Source: Thermoleophilaceae bacterium
GTDB taxonomy: Bacteria; Actinomycetota; Thermoleophilia; Solirubrobacterales; Thermoleophilaceae
DNA: 51,227 nucleotides
Reading direction: 5' to 3'
NCBI GenBank assembly: GCA_014534235.1
Contig: JACVRW010000008.1
Location: forward strand, 1-51,227
Shown one piece after another: positions 24,219 to 33,308 of the stretch. The notes beneath the pieces are model-generated. The model was not told the DNA's origin and did not search any database. It saw only the letters and a list, made by a program, of their open reading frames with translations. The translations under genes were made by a program, and so were the position numbers. Each line of letters opens with the position of its first letter. Position 1 is the first letter of the stretch.

Positions 24219-24563
24219 ATGCCCGACCACGGAAGACGACGACGAAGTCCCGCGCGCCTGCTAGCGCCGGCGGCGCTCGTGGCGTGCACCGTCGCCCTGG
24301 TGGCGGTCGTACTCAGCTCGCCGGCCGTGGACGGCGAGGAGGGAACGGCGGAGCAGGCGACCGAGCGGACCACCACCGAAGCGCCCCGAGGGGAGCGCAG
24401 CGAGCGAAGGCGCACACGCAGGATCTACAGGGTGAAGGCCGGGGACACCCTCGGAGGGATAGCCGAGAAGACCGGCGTATCCGTGGAGCGGCTCCAGGCG
24501 CTCAACCCGGAGCTCGACCCCCAGGCGCTCGTGGCCGGTCAGAGGATCAGGCTGCGGGAGTGA
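24219..24563 (+). CDS. Membrane-anchored LysM domain protein
   Basis: 114 residues: a basic N-terminus (PDHGRRRRSPAR), one membrane span (LLAPAALVACTVALVAVVL), a Glu/Thr/Arg-rich linker, and a C-terminal LysM domain (YRVKAGDTLGGIAEKTGVSV, then LQALNPELDPQALVAGQRIRL). LysM binds GlcNAc chains in peptidoglycan, so the protein likely sits on the outer membrane face bound to the wall. Its stop overlaps the start of a D,D-carboxypeptidase (GTGA), suggesting joint work in cell-wall remodelling. Confidence 0.88.
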   Translation: MPDHGRRRRSPARLLAPAALVACTVALVAVVLSSPAVDGEEGTAEQATERTTTEAPRGERSERRRTRRIYRVKAGDTLGGIAEKTGVSVERLQALNPELDPQALVAGQRIRLRE

Positions 24564-25768
24564 GACGCGCGCTCAGGACCCTGGCGGCGATCATGCTCCT
24601 CGTGGTCCTGGTCCCCTCGGAGGCCGCGGCGCAGCGCGCGAAGCGGCCGCCGGACACGACCGCGGCCGCCGCGATCGTGGTGGACGGTAGGAACGGCGAA
24701 GTGATGTACGCGAAGGCCGCGGACGCGCGCCGCAGCATCGCGAGTACGACCAAGCTGATGACCGCGCTGCTCGCGCTCGAGCGCGCCGATCCTCGCGAGA
24801 TCTTCACCGCGCCCGCGTACAACGCGCTCCCCGTCGAGTCCCAGATCAACCTGAGCGCCGGCGAGCGGATGAGGGTGGGCGACCTCCTCGAGGGACTGCT
24901 GCTCGAGAGCGCCAACGACGCCGCCGTCACGCTTGCCGAGGGCATCTCCGGCTCGCGCGCTGCGTTCGTTGCCGAGATGAACGAGCGGGCGGCCGAGCTC
25001 GGGCTCGAGAACACGAGCTACGCGAACCCGATCGGCTTCGACCACCGCTCGAACTACTCCACCGCGCGCGACCTCGCCGACCTCTCCGTGTATCTCATGC
25101 GACGTCCGCGCTTCAGGCGGATCGTCGACATGCCGGTGGCAAGGCTCGAGTCGGGGTCCCGGCCGCGGGTGATCGACAACCGCAATAGGCTGGTCGCCCG
25201 CTACCCCTGGGTCAGCGGGATCAAGACCGGCCATACGATCCAGGCCGGTGACGTGCTCGTGGGCTCGGCCCGCGGGCGTGGCGGGGCCCGGGTCATCAGC
25301 GTGGTGCTCGGCGAGCCCAGCGAGGCCGCGCGTGACGCCGACACGGTCGCGCTCCTGCGCTGGGGGCTGAGCCGTTTCCATCGCGTGCGCGCCCTCGACC
25401 CCCGCCGGCCGCTCGCGCGCGCGAATGTAGAGCACCGCGATGAGCGTGCCGCGCTGGTCCCACGCCGCTCGGCGGTCGTCCTCGTGCGCGACGGGGAGCG
25501 GATCAGGCGGCGCGTGCGGGTCCCGCAGGAGGTCGAGGGGCCGCTCGCGGCGGGCGCGCGGGTTGGTTCCGTAACCGTGCTGGTCGACGGCAGGGCGGTT
25601 CGCCGCACAGCGCTCGTGACCGTCGCCGACGTCCCCGGACCGGGGACGCTGCGCGTCCTCATCTCGACGCTGGACGTCCCCTTGACGTTGCTGGCGATGC
25701 TCGCCATCCTCGTCGCCGCCGTGGTCGCCGCCGTCCGTATCCGCGCCCGCCGGCGCGTCGTCAGATGA
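24560..25768 (+). CDS. D-alanyl-D-alanine carboxypeptidase (PBP5-like, S11 family)
   Basis: 402 residues from GTG 24560. Signal peptide (ALRTLAAIMLLVVLVPSEAAA), then the serine-acyl enzyme core with all three motifs: S62-T-T-K65, S117-A-N119 and K222-T-G224. A C-terminal beta domain (VPQEVEGPLAAGARVGSVTVLVDG) and a final membrane span (PLTLLAMLAILVAAVVAAV) follow. It removes the terminal D-Ala of peptidoglycan stem peptides, limiting cross-linking. It overlaps the LysM gene before it and the PfkB-kinase gene after it (ATGA). Confidence 0.94.
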   Translation: MRRALRTLAAIMLLVVLVPSEAAAQRAKRPPDTTAAAAIVVDGRNGEVMYAKAADARRSIASTTKLMTALLALERADPREIFTAPAYNALPVESQINLSAGERMRVGDLLEGLLLESANDAAVTLAEGISGSRAAFVAEMNERAAELGLENTSYANPIGFDHRSNYSTARDLADLSVYLMRRPRFRRIVDMPVARLESGSRPRVIDNRNRLVARYPWVSGIKTGHTIQAGDVLVGSARGRGGARVISVVLGEPSEAARDADTVALLRWGLSRFHRVRALDPRRPLARANVEHRDERAALVPRRSAVVLVRDGERIRRRVRVPQEVEGPLAAGARVGSVTVLVDGRAVRRTALVTVADVPGPGTLRVLISTLDVPLTLLAMLAILVAAVVAAVRIRARRRVVR

Positions 25769-26727
25769 TCATCACCGTCACGCTCAACGCCGCCATCGAC
25801 AAGACGCTCGCGGTGCCGAACTTCCGGCTTGGACGGCGGCATCGGGCGGTCGAGCAGACCACGATGGCGGGCGGGAAGGGCGTGAACGTGGCGCGTGCGC
25901 TTCGAGCCCTCGGGCAGCCGGTGATCGCCACCGGCATCGCCGGCGGCCCGACCGGCACCCGCATCGTCGAACATCTGACGGAGGAGGGCATCCTCAACGA
26001 CTTCGTTCGCATCCGCGAGGAGTCGCGAACCTCGATCGCGGTGGTCGATCCGACCTCCGGCGAGCAGACCGAGATCAACGAGCACGGCCCGCACGTGTCG
26101 GAGCTCGAGTTGGAGCTGTTCGTCGACAAGCTGCTCTACCTCGCGAAGGGCGCCGCCGTGTGCGTGTTCGCCGGCAGCCTCCCGCGGGGGGTCGACGTAG
26201 GGCTGTACGGGCGGCTCATCGAGGAGATGAAGCGTCTGGGGGTTCTCACCGTGCTCGACTCCGAAGGCGAGCCCCTGCGCACCGCCACCCGCAAGGGTCC
26301 CGACGTGGTCAGCCCGAACGAGCTCGAGGCTGAGGGCCTCGTGGGGCACGAGTTCTCGGACGATGACGACCGCCGGATCGGGGTCGGGGAGATGGTCGAG
26401 CTCGGGGCGCGCGAGTCGATCATGACGCTGCCCGAGGGCTGCCTCGCCATGCTGCACGAGGCCGGCGAGCGCCGGCTCTACGGGGCGACCTTGGATCCCC
26501 TCGAGCCGGTGTCCAGCGTGGGCTCGGGCGATGCCTTCCTCGCCGGCTTCGTTGCCGCCCGCTACGGCGGTCGCGACCCGGAGGACTGCCTGCGCTTCGC
26601 GGTCGCCTGCGGGGCCGAGTCGACGCAGCACTTCGGCGCCGGAGTGCTTGAGCAGCGGGAGGTCGAGCGGCTGGCGCCGGAGGTGCGCGTCGAGCAGCTC
26701 GAGGCGCCGCCGGTCGGGGTCCCCTGA
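25765..26727 (+). CDS. 1-phosphofructokinase-family sugar kinase (PfkB)
   Basis: 320 residues. The N-terminus IITVTLNAAIDKTLAVPNF and the substrate loop MAGGKGVNVARAL are typical of the FruK/LacC/PfkB subgroup that phosphorylates fructose 1-phosphate, tagatose 6-phosphate or fructose 6-phosphate. The C-terminal signature SSVGSGDAFLAGFVAAR contains the catalytic Asp. ATG overlaps the carboxypeptidase stop. No PTS genes are nearby, so the exact sugar is not clear; a role in central sugar phosphate metabolism is likely. Confidence 0.88.
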   Translation: MIITVTLNAAIDKTLAVPNFRLGRRHRAVEQTTMAGGKGVNVARALRALGQPVIATGIAGGPTGTRIVEHLTEEGILNDFVRIREESRTSIAVVDPTSGEQTEINEHGPHVSELELELFVDKLLYLAKGAAVCVFAGSLPRGVDVGLYGRLIEEMKRLGVLTVLDSEGEPLRTATRKGPDVVSPNELEAEGLVGHEFSDDDDRRIGVGEMVELGARESIMTLPEGCLAMLHEAGERRLYGATLDPLEPVSSVGSGDAFLAGFVAARYGGRDPEDCLRFAVACGAESTQHFGAGVLEQREVERLAPEVRVEQLEAPPVGVP

Positions 26728-26787
26728 GCTCCCGGACCCCACTGCTAAGGTCGAGGCACCGTCCGCCGTCGACCCTAGGATCCGCCC

Positions 26788-28053
26788 ATGGAAGTTGAGA
26801 TCGGCCGCGGCAAGAAGGGCCGCCGCGGGTATGGCTTCGATGACATCGCCATCGTGCCGTCCCGGCGGACGCGGGATCCGGACGACATAGACATCACCTG
26901 GACGCTCGGCCCCTACCGCTTCGAGTTCCCGCTGCTTGCCTCGGCCATGGACGGAGTGGTCTCACCGGAGACCGCCGGCATCCTCGGCAGGCTCGGCGGC
27001 CTCGCCGTGCTGAACCTCGAGGGCATCTGGACCCGCTACGACGATGCCGACGCCGAGCTCGAGCGGATCGCGAGCTATCCGAAGGAGCTCGCGACGGCCG
27101 AGATGCAGCGCATCTACGCGGCGCCCGTCCGGGAGGAGCTGATCGGCCAGCGGGTCCGCGAGATCAAGGATCAGGGCGTCGTGGCCGCGGCCTCGCTGAC
27201 CCCCCAACGGGTGCGCAAGTACTACGAGACGGCGCTCGAGGCCGGCCTCGACATCCTCGTCATCCAGGGCACGGTCATATCCGCGGAGCACGTCTCCACA
27301 CGAAGCGAGCCGCTCAACCTGAAGGAGTTCATCCGCGACGTGCCGGTGCCGGTCGTCGTCGGCGGCTGCGCCTCCTATGCCACCGGCCTCCATCTCATGC
27401 GGACCGGAGCGGTAGGCGTGCTCGTCGGGGTCGGGCCCGGCGCCGCCTGCACCACGCGCGGGGTGCTCGGGATCGGGGTGCCGCAGGCAACGGCGATCGC
27501 GGACGTCGCCGCTGCCCGCTCGCAGCACATGCTCGAGACCGGGGAGTACGTGAAGGTGATCGCCGACGGCGGCATGCGCAACGGCGGCGACGTGTCGAAG
27601 GCGATCGCCTGCGGAGCCGACGCGGTGATGATCGGCTCGCCGCTCGCCCGCGCCTACGAGGCGCCGGGCCGCGGCTTCCATTGGGGGATGGCCACGTTCC
27701 ACCCGTCGCTCCCGCGGGGCGCCCGCGTGAAGACGACGCGGAACGGCACCCTCGAGCAGATCCTGCTCGGTCCCGCGCACGAGAACGACGGGACGTTCAA
27801 CCTCATGGGGAGCCTCCGTACCTCCATGGCGACCTGCGGCTACGAGGACATTCCCGCCTTCCACAAGGCCGAGGTGATGGTGGCGCCGGCGCTCCAGAGC
27901 GAGGGCAAGCAGCTCCAGCGGGCGCAGGAGATCGGCATGGGCGCGACCTCGGCCGCCTCGGCGCACCCCTCGGCCGACGGAGTCGTAGACCAGGCCGTCG
28001 TCGCGCACGACCCGGCCACGCCGTCCGCCGACCCCGCGCTCGTCGGGGAGTAG
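26788..28053 (+). CDS. guaB3: GuaB3-type IMP dehydrogenase family protein
   Basis: 421 residues, a TIM-barrel of the IMPDH/GMP reductase family without CBS domains. It has [35 protein letters not shown], the nucleotide loop [16 protein letters not shown] with Cys221 in the catalytic position, [17 protein letters not shown] and a C-terminal flap region. This matches actinobacterial GuaB3, a paralogue usually found beside guaB; family members have been linked to IMP oxidation. The last 40 residues are Ala/Ser-rich. Its stop overlaps the GTG of guaA by one base, so both GMP-pathway genes are co-translated. Confidence 0.92.
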   Translation: MEVEIGRGKKGRRGYGFDDIAIVPSRRTRDPDDIDITWTLGPYRFEFPLLASAMDGVVSPETAGILGRLGGLAVLNLEGIWTRYDDADAELERIASYPKELATAEMQRIYAAPVREELIGQRVREIKDQGVVAAASLTPQRVRKYYETALEAGLDILVIQGTVISAEHVSTRSEPLNLKEFIRDVPVPVVVGGCASYATGLHLMRTGAVGVLVGVGPGAACTTRGVLGIGVPQATAIADVAAARSQHMLETGEYVKVIADGGMRNGGDVSKAIACGADAVMIGSPLARAYEAPGRGFHWGMATFHPSLPRGARVKTTRNGTLEQILLGPAHENDGTFNLMGSLRTSMATCGYEDIPAFHKAEVMVAPALQSEGKQLQRAQEIGMGATSAASAHPSADGVVDQAVVAHDPATPSADPALVGE

Positions 28054-29672
28054 TGCCCGACACGGTCGCCATCCCGCGCTCGCCCGAGGGAGCCGAGCGC
28101 GCGCGGGCGACCGACAGGGCGGAGCGCGCCCGCGCGACCGATGAGGTTCTGGTCCTCGACTTCGGCGGGCAGTACTCGCAGCTGATCGCGCGCCGCGTCC
28201 GCGAGTGCGGCGTCTTCGCCGAGCTCTTGCCGCATCACGTCCCGCTCGAGGAGGTCAACCGTCGTCGGCCGAGGGCGCTCATCCTCTCCGGGGGTCCCGC
28301 GTCTGTCTACGCGGACGGCGCTCCCGGGCTGCGCCGGGAGCTGCTCGAGCTTGGCGTCCCCGTGCTCGGGATCTGCTACGGCATGCAGGCCATGGCGCTC
28401 GAGCTCGGAGGCCGGGTCGAGGGCGCCGAGGTGGGCGAGTTCGGGCGTTCGCGCCTGAGCGTCTCGGACCCCGGGCGCCTCCTGCGCGACACTCCGCCCG
28501 AGCAGAGCTGCTGGATGAGCCACCGCGACACGGTCTACGAGGCTCCCCCCGGGTTCACGGCGCTGGCGTCGTCGAGCGAGTCGCCGGTGGCGGCGATCGA
28601 GAACGACCGGCGGAGGCTCTACGGGATCCAGTTCCACCCCGAGGTCGTCCACACGCCGTACGGGACCAAGATCCTCGAGACCTTCCTGCGCGACATCGCC
28701 GGCTGCGCCATGGACTGGAGCGCCGCCTCCGTGATCGACGAGCAGGTGGCGCGCATCCGCGAGCGGGTCGGAGACGGCAGGGTGATCTGTGGCCTGTCCG
28801 GCGGCGTTGACTCCTCCGTGGCCGCGCTCCTCACCTACAGGGCCGTCGGCGACCAGCTCACCTGCGTGTTCGTCGACCACGGCCTTATGCGCAAGAACGA
28901 GGCGGGCCAGGTGTTGGCGGCGTTCAGGGATCGCTTCAAGGTCCCCCTCATCGCGGTCGACGCCGAGGCGCGGTTCCTCCGGCGCCTGGCCGGCGTCACC
29001 GAGCCCGAGCGCAAGCGGAAGGTCATCGGAGAGGAGTTCATCCGGGTCTTCGAGGAGCAGGCGGAGAGGCTCGGGAACCCGCGCTTCCTGGTCCAGGGCA
29101 CGCTCTACTCGGACGTGATCGAGTCGGGTGGCGGCACCGGCGCGGCGACGATCAAGTCGCACCACAACGTCGGCGGCCTCCCCGACGACCTCGAGTTCGA
29201 GCTGGTCGAGCCGCTGCGCACGCTGTTCAAGGACGAGGTGCGCCAGGTCGGGGCCGAGCTCGGCCTTCCCGATCGGCTCGTCTGGCGCCAACCCTTCCCC
29301 GGCCCCGGTCTCGCGATCCGGATCGTCGGCGGTGAGGTCACGAGGGAACGCCTGGAGATCCTCCGCGAGGCAGATCACATCCTCCAGGACGAGATCCGCT
29401 CGGCCGGTCTCTACCGCGAGCTGTGGCAGTCGTTCTGCGTGCTTCCGGCCGACCTTCGCAGCGTTGGCGTGCAGGGCGACGAGCGCACGTACGGGTACGT
29501 CGTGGTGATCCGCGCGGTCACGAGTGACGACGCCATGACCGCCGACTGGGCCCGGCTCCCATACGACCTGCTCGAGCGCGTGGCCTCGCGCATGATCAAC
29601 GAGATCGCGCAGGTGAACCGGGTGGCGCTCGACATCACCTCGAAGCCGCCCGGCACGATCGAGTGGGAGTAG
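28053..29672 (+). CDS. guaA: GMP synthase (glutamine-hydrolysing)
   Basis: Converts XMP to GMP using Gln and ATP. 539 residues: class I amidotransferase domain ([20 protein letters not shown], nucleophile C108 in [15 protein letters not shown]), ATP pyrophosphatase domain with [10 protein letters not shown] near residue 250, and the C-terminal dimer domain ending [13 protein letters not shown]. About 30 residues precede the usual start and contain a 9-residue tandem repeat ([18 protein letters not shown]) from a 27-bp DNA duplication; GuaA would normally begin near [12 protein letters not shown] 28053 overlaps the guaB3 stop. Confidence 0.96.
   Translation: MPDTVAIPRSPEGAERARATDRAERARATDEVLVLDFGGQYSQLIARRVRECGVFAELLPHHVPLEEVNRRRPRALILSGGPASVYADGAPGLRRELLELGVPVLGICYGMQAMALELGGRVEGAEVGEFGRSRLSVSDPGRLLRDTPPEQSCWMSHRDTVYEAPPGFTALASSSESPVAAIENDRRRLYGIQFHPEVVHTPYGTKILETFLRDIAGCAMDWSAASVIDEQVARIRERVGDGRVICGLSGGVDSSVAALLTYRAVGDQLTCVFVDHGLMRKNEAGQVLAAFRDRFKVPLIAVDAEARFLRRLAGVTEPERKRKVIGEEFIRVFEEQAERLGNPRFLVQGTLYSDVIESGGGTGAATIKSHHNVGGLPDDLEFELVEPLRTLFKDEVRQVGAELGLPDRLVWRQPFPGPGLAIRIVGGEVTRERLEILREADHILQDEIRSAGLYRELWQSFCVLPADLRSVGVQGDERTYGYVVVIRAVTSDDAMTADWARLPYDLLERVASRMINEIAQVNRVALDITSKPPGTIEWE
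28095..28148 (+). repeat. 27-bp in-frame tandem repeat in the guaA start region
   Basis: GAGCGCGCGCGGGCGACCGA (28095-28114) recurs 27 bases later as GAGCGCGCCCGCGCGACCGA (28122-28141), encoding ERARATD twice. Unlike the murI/rph and tldD duplications it keeps the frame and lengthens the protein. Confidence 0.8.
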
Positions 29673-29712
29673 CGCCTCGCGAGGCGCGGTACCCTCGGGC
29701 CAGGAGGCAGCC

Positions 29713-29964
29713 GTGCCGTTTCTCGCCTACGTCCACTCCCACGAACCGGATCCGCCCTCCGGCGACGAGCGCGGGCCGGCGCCCTGGGAGCCGAACTGGA
29801 AGATGTGGCGGTGGATCGCGGGCGCAGTCGTCGCGGTCTACGGAGCCACTCAGGCGGCCGGCGCCGCCCAGGCGCTGCTCGTGATCATCGCGTTCGCGCT
29901 CGCCTGCCTCGCCGTCGAGGCGGGCCTGCCCCGCGGCGACGGCCTGCGCGAGTGGCGTCAGTAG
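29713..29964 (+). CDS. Small membrane hypothetical protein
   Basis: 83 residues from GTG 29713, with AGGAGG 8 bases upstream. A polar N-terminus with HSHEPDPP and a Trp-rich WEPNWKMWRW precedes two short hydrophobic spans (IAGAVVAVYGATQAAGAAQ and ALLVIIAFALACLAVEAGL). I recognise no family. It follows guaA by 40 bases and could be the end of that transcript. Confidence 0.65.
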   Translation: MPFLAYVHSHEPDPPSGDERGPAPWEPNWKMWRWIAGAVVAVYGATQAAGAAQALLVIIAFALACLAVEAGLPRGDGLREWRQ

Positions 29965-30043
29965 CGGCGATCGCGCCGGACGCCGAACGGTGGAGAATGC
30001 TTACGCCGGACGTACGCGAGCACTTCGACGCGGGAGGAGAGGC

Positions 30044-30469
30044 ATGGCATCCAAGGCGGACTTCACCGATGAGGAGTGGGAACAGCTGCGGAGGGGCGTC
30101 ACCGGGGCGGGGCTGTACGTCTCGCTTGCCGACCGCTCGTTCTTCGACACGTTCAAAGAGGCGGGAGCGCTGGCGAAGCACCTTCGTGAGGCCCGCGGCG
30201 GCAGCGAAAGCGAGCTCATCCGCGAGCTCGCCGAGGGCCGCGGCACCGGCTTCGGTATGACCGCCTCGCCGGATGAGGTCGAGCGCGGAACCCTCGACTC
30301 CGTGCGATCGGCGATCGCCACGCTCGAGCAGAAGGCGCCAGACCAGGCGGATGCGTACCGGTCCTTCGTCATGGAGGTCGCAAGATCGGTGGCCGACGCC
30401 GCCGGCGGCGGCGAGACGGGCGAGAGCGAGGCGATCAGGCGGATCGAGGCGGCGCTGCAGGGGGCCTGA
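30044..30469 (+). CDS. Hypothetical all-helical protein (TerB-like in outline)
   Basis: 141 residues from ATG 30044, chosen because GGGAGGAGAGG lies just upstream; an upstream ATG (29990) would place this site inside the gene. The sequence ASKADFTDEEWEQLRRGVTGAGLYVSLADRSFFDTFKEA, ELIRELAEGRG, DSVRSAIATLEQKAPDQADAYRSFVMEVARSVADAAGGG suggests five to six helices, similar in outline to tellurite-resistance TerB-like domains. That resemblance is loose, and no acidic metal motif stands out. Convergent with marR. Confidence 0.75.
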   Translation: MASKADFTDEEWEQLRRGVTGAGLYVSLADRSFFDTFKEAGALAKHLREARGGSESELIRELAEGRGTGFGMTASPDEVERGTLDSVRSAIATLEQKAPDQADAYRSFVMEVARSVADAAGGGETGESEAIRRIEAALQGA

Positions 30470-30475
30470 TCGACC

Positions 30476-30492
30476 GGCGGCGCCCGGCCGCC
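30476..30492. terminator. GC hairpin between convergent genes
   Basis: GGCGGC pairs with GCCGCC around GCCCG, seven bases after the stop of the gene ending at 30469. No T-run follows. Could end transcription from either side; weak evidence. Confidence 0.3.
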
Positions 30493-30565
30493 CCGAGGCG
30501 CGCCGACCGCGGCAGCCGCTTCAACGTGTGGTTCGCCATGTAGCCACTCTGGTCCAGCGCGGGAG

Positions 30566-31060
30566 TCACCCGCCGGCGGACGACGCCATGCGCTCCAGGA
30601 CCCGGCGTACGCGCGTGGCGGAACGACCGAGGTGGGAGCCGAAGTACCGGTCGATGCCCTCGGCGTAGATCGGCCACATTTGCCGCAGCAGCTCGACGCC
30701 CGAGTCCGTGATCGCGATCTGGAGCGCCCGGCGGTCAGCCGGGTCGGGCTCGCGGCGCACGTAGCCGGCGGCCTCCACCCGGTCGACGAAACGGCTCGTC
30801 CCGGTCGGGCTCAGGACGACCTCGCGCGCCAGCTCGTTGACCCGGAGGCGACGCTGGGGCTGGCGGTGGAGCGCCCAAAGGAGGTCGTACCAGCTCAGGT
30901 CCGGTAGGCCCGCGTCGGCGAGGTCCGCGCTGATGCGCCGCGTCACTAGGGCGTGAGCCGTCAGGAACGCCCGCCACGCCAAGAGGGTCTCGTCGTCGAG
31001 CTGCGCCACCGCCGGAACGGTACGGTAATACGGATGCGATTGCAATAGATGCATATACAT
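30566..31060 (-). CDS. MarR-family transcriptional regulator
   Basis: Up to 164 residues. The winged helix-turn-helix is clear: LSWYDLLWALHRQPQRRLRVNELAREVVLSPTGTSRFVDRVEAAGYVRREPDPADRRALQIAIT, with recognition helix SPTGTSRFVDRV and the wing D-x-R-R. It likely binds a palindrome as a dimer and responds to a small ligand. The start is uncertain: ATG 31060 lies inside a palindrome in an AT-rich stretch, and GTG 31009 (AQLDDETLLAWRAFL) would leave that stretch as promoter/operator. I favour the shorter form biologically but give the longer frame. Confidence 0.9.
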   Translation of the reverse strand: MYMHLLQSHPYYRTVPAVAQLDDETLLAWRAFLTAHALVTRRISADLADAGLPDLSWYDLLWALHRQPQRRLRVNELAREVVLSPTGTSRFVDRVEAAGYVRREPDPADRRALQIAITDSGVELLRQMWPIYAEGIDRYFGSHLGRSATRVRRVLERMASSAGG

Positions 31061-31066
31061 GTATGC
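31051..31066. promoter_or_regulatory. AT-rich palindrome, candidate MarR operator
   Basis: The core ATACATGTAT (31055-31064) is a perfect palindrome, and GCATA (31051-31055) is mirrored by TATGC (31062-31066). It stands out as AT-rich in very GC-rich DNA, beside marR and a short divergent ORF. Autoregulation by the MarR protein is the simplest reading. Confidence 0.5.
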
Positions 31067-31236
31067 TCACAGGGGAGAGGGGTGCCAGCACGGGGATCTT
31101 CCGGCCGGTTCGATTCATCGAGCAGACCGAGGAGCACCTCGAGGTCGGCACGACGCTCCCGATAGGTGGCGCGGTGCTCGCCGGCCGAAGCCCCGCGGTG
31201 CAGCCCGAGCCCGCGGAGGTCGGCGCTGCGAGCTGA
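31063..31236 (+). CDS. Short ORF divergent from marR
   Basis: 57 residues from ATG 31063: LTGERGAS, GIFRPVRFIEQTEEHLEV, GTTLPIGGAVLAGRSPAVQPEP. The codons have strong GC3 bias, and the segment from GIFRP to VLAGR looks folded rather than random. It may be the start of a decayed target gene of the MarR regulator, because a real MarR target would usually be longer; downstream 31237-31339 has no continuation. No family recognised. Confidence 0.35.
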   Translation: MLTGERGASTGIFRPVRFIEQTEEHLEVGTTLPIGGAVLAGRSPAVQPEPAEVGAAS

Positions 31237-31339
31237 GGCCGCCGCGTCTCGGCACGCGCTCTGGCGAAGCCCCCGGGGCGCTCGAAGATGGGCAAGGCCG
31301 AGCTGAGCGCGCCGTCCAGCGCCCGGTCGCGCTGAGCGG

Positions 31340-32566
31340 TCAGGACCAGGAATCCCAGGCGATGAGCGACGGAAGCGGGTCGAAGGGTTTGCCGCCCTCG
31401 TACCACCCCGGTGCGGCCCACGTCTCGAAATGGAGGTGGCAGCCGCGGGCGTTGCCGGTCTCGCCTACGGCGCCTATCAGCTGACCGGTGTAGACGCGGC
31501 CGCCCGCGGCGAAGGGTGACGGCGCGGCGAGGTGCATGTAGGCGTAGTCGACGTCGGTGCCGGCACCGTCGATGACGATGTAGTTGCCGGCCGCCCCGTG
31601 GTACCCACGGTACTGCACGCGGCCGCCGCGGGCAGCGACGAGCCGGGTGCCGCAGCCCGCGAAGACGTCGTGGCCCTGGTGTGAGTGCCCCGCGCGTCCC
31701 GCGCCGAAGCGCGAGCCGGCGCCGCCGAAGTCGTGTCGCCCGCGCACCGGGAAGACGTGGTCGTAGAGATCGAAGGAATCGCGGTCGAAGCCGGCCGTCT
31801 GTGCGCTTCTGGCCTGCGCGCCGTCGGCGCCTGCGGCGGTCAGGCGGAACGAGTAGCGGCCGGGAGGAGCGGCCGCCCTCCCGATGCGGCCGCTCCACGA
31901 GACGCTCTGCACGGCTCCCGGCACGACCTGCGGGCTCCAGGTCTTCACCGTGGTGCCGTCGGCAGCGTTGAGCAGATCGACCGTCACGGACGATGGAGCC
32001 GTGCCCGAGACGCGGAACCAGAATGTGACCCCCGGTCGAGCGTCTACGTATGCCTTCGTGGTGTTCGTGCCTGTCTCGAGCAGCGGCGCGCCGGCGACGC
32101 CTGCACCTGGCACCGGTGTCAGCTTGGGGTTGCGCGTCGGGCGCGGCGGCGGCGGCGCCGGCAGGATCGGGATCGGCGCGCTCGGCTTCGAGCCGACGCC
32201 GTCAGCGGTAACAGCGGTGATCGGACCGCTCACCGCACCGACCGGGACACGGGCGTGCACGCGGGCGTCGCTGCCGGAGCGGACGGCCACGTCGGCGTCG
32301 TCGCTCGCACCCGCGCCTCCACGGAACACCACCCGGTTGACCGCGAGGAGGCCGCTTCCGAGGACCTTCAGCGTGCTCCCGGCGCGGGCTCGCCCGCCTG
32401 AGGCGCAACCCCGAAAACAGCTGACGCTCGTGACCTTGGGCTTCGTGAGGTAGACGGCACCGCCGCCGGGAGACTTCGCCGACTGGCCCGCGGCCGAGGG
32501 GGCGAGCGCGAGCATCCCGAGCGCAAACGCTAGGAAGCATCCCGCGGGACAACGGCTGTCTCGCAA
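31340..32566 (-). CDS. Secreted M23-family peptidase
   Basis: 408 residues. Signal peptide (CFLAFALGMLALAPSAAG, cleavage after residue 27); an IPT/TIG-like beta domain (PKVTSVSCFRGCASGG to VTADGVGS); a Pro-rich linker; a second beta domain (KAYVDARPGVTFWFRVSG to GRYSFRLTAAG); and a C-terminal LytM/M23 domain. The zinc site is H-x-x-x-D in GHSHQGHDVFAG, with the third ligand in CHLHFETW. M23 domains cut peptide bridges of peptidoglycan. Divergent from rplM across a 300-base region. Confidence 0.92.
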   Translation of the reverse strand: MRDSRCPAGCFLAFALGMLALAPSAAGQSAKSPGGGAVYLTKPKVTSVSCFRGCASGGRARAGSTLKVLGSGLLAVNRVVFRGGAGASDDADVAVRSGSDARVHARVPVGAVSGPITAVTADGVGSKPSAPIPILPAPPPPRPTRNPKLTPVPGAGVAGAPLLETGTNTTKAYVDARPGVTFWFRVSGTAPSSVTVDLLNAADGTTVKTWSPQVVPGAVQSVSWSGRIGRAAAPPGRYSFRLTAAGADGAQARSAQTAGFDRDSFDLYDHVFPVRGRHDFGGAGSRFGAGRAGHSHQGHDVFAGCGTRLVAARGGRVQYRGYHGAAGNYIVIDGAGTDVDYAYMHLAAPSPFAAGGRVYTGQLIGAVGETGNARGCHLHFETWAAPGWYEGGKPFDPLPSLIAWDSWS

Positions 32567-32870
32567 CTCCTTCGGCCTCTCTCTTCTTTCGGGCCTACGG
32601 GGTTAGCTGACGGGCTCGCGCCTGAAGAGCAGCGCTACGACCGGGGCATTCCGGTCGATTCGCCCCTCGGAGACCTGGTTCACGGCCTCCGAACGGTTCC
32701 CCCGCTCCCCGGCAGCTACGGCGGACGCCGCCAGGGATTCGGCAGGCACAAATTTGGGCGGGCAGTATAGACACGCCGCGGGGGCCTGGGAAGGCGGTGC
32801 GAGCGTTTTTGCCGGCCGCCGCGGGCGTGTGCCACACTTCGCACCCGGCCGCCCTGGGGCGGCCCCACTC
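32567..32870. promoter_or_regulatory. Divergent promoter region and rplM leader
   Basis: About 300 bases between the M23 peptidase (minus) and rplM (plus) without a credible gene. TATAGA at 32766-32771 is a plausible -10 element for rplM. A perfect hairpin, GGCCGCC-CTGG-GGCGGCC (32847-32864), sits six bases before the GTG-ATG of rplM, where the ribosome would bind, and no Shine-Dalgarno sequence is seen. This suggests translational control of the L13-S9 transcript. Confidence 0.5.
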
Positions 32871-32873
32871 GTG

Positions 32874-33308
32874 ATGAAGACGTACGTGGCGACACCGGCT
32901 ACCCGCGAGCGCAACTGGCTCGTGGTCGACGCGACCGGCAAGACGCTGGGCCGCCTGGCGACCCAGGTCGCGGACGCCCTGCGCGGCAAGCGGAAGCCGA
33001 ACTACACACCACACGTGGACGTGGGCGACTTCGTGATCGTCGTGAACGCCGAGAAGATCTCCGTGACCGGCAACAAGCGCGAGGACAAGCGCTACTACCG
33101 CCATTCCGGCTACCCCGGCGGCCTGCGCAGCCGCACCCTCGAGGAGATGCTCGCGCGCCGGCCCGAGGAGGTCATCCGGCGGGCGGTCAAGGGAATGCTT
33201 CCGCGAAACAGGCTCGGAAGGGCGCAGCTGCGCAAGCTGAAGGTCTACGCGGGCCCCGACCACCCCCACGCCGCGCAGAAGCCAGAGCCGATGGAGGTTG
33301 ACGCTTGA
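32874..33308 (+). CDS. rplM: 50S ribosomal protein L13 (uL13)
   Basis: 144 residues from ATG 32874 (a GTG just before, at 32871, is an alternative). Family blocks: [83 protein letters not shown] and [18 protein letters not shown]13 is an early-assembly protein of the large subunit. Its stop is in TTGATG, overlapping the rpsI start by one base; L13-S9 pairing is universal in bacteria. Frames upstream of 32871 lack protein character. Confidence 0.98.
   Translation: MKTYVATPATRERNWLVVDATGKTLGRLATQVADALRGKRKPNYTPHVDVGDFVIVVNAEKISVTGNKREDKRYYRHSGYPGGLRSRTLEEMLARRPEEVIRRAVKGMLPRNRLGRAQLRKLKVYAGPDHPHAAQKPEPMEVDA

Noticed and set aside
23462-24559. N-terminal extension of the D,D-carboxypeptidase frame over pyrF and the LysM gene
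   Set aside because: Antisense-like composition, overlaps two solid genes; the signal peptide starts at 24560.
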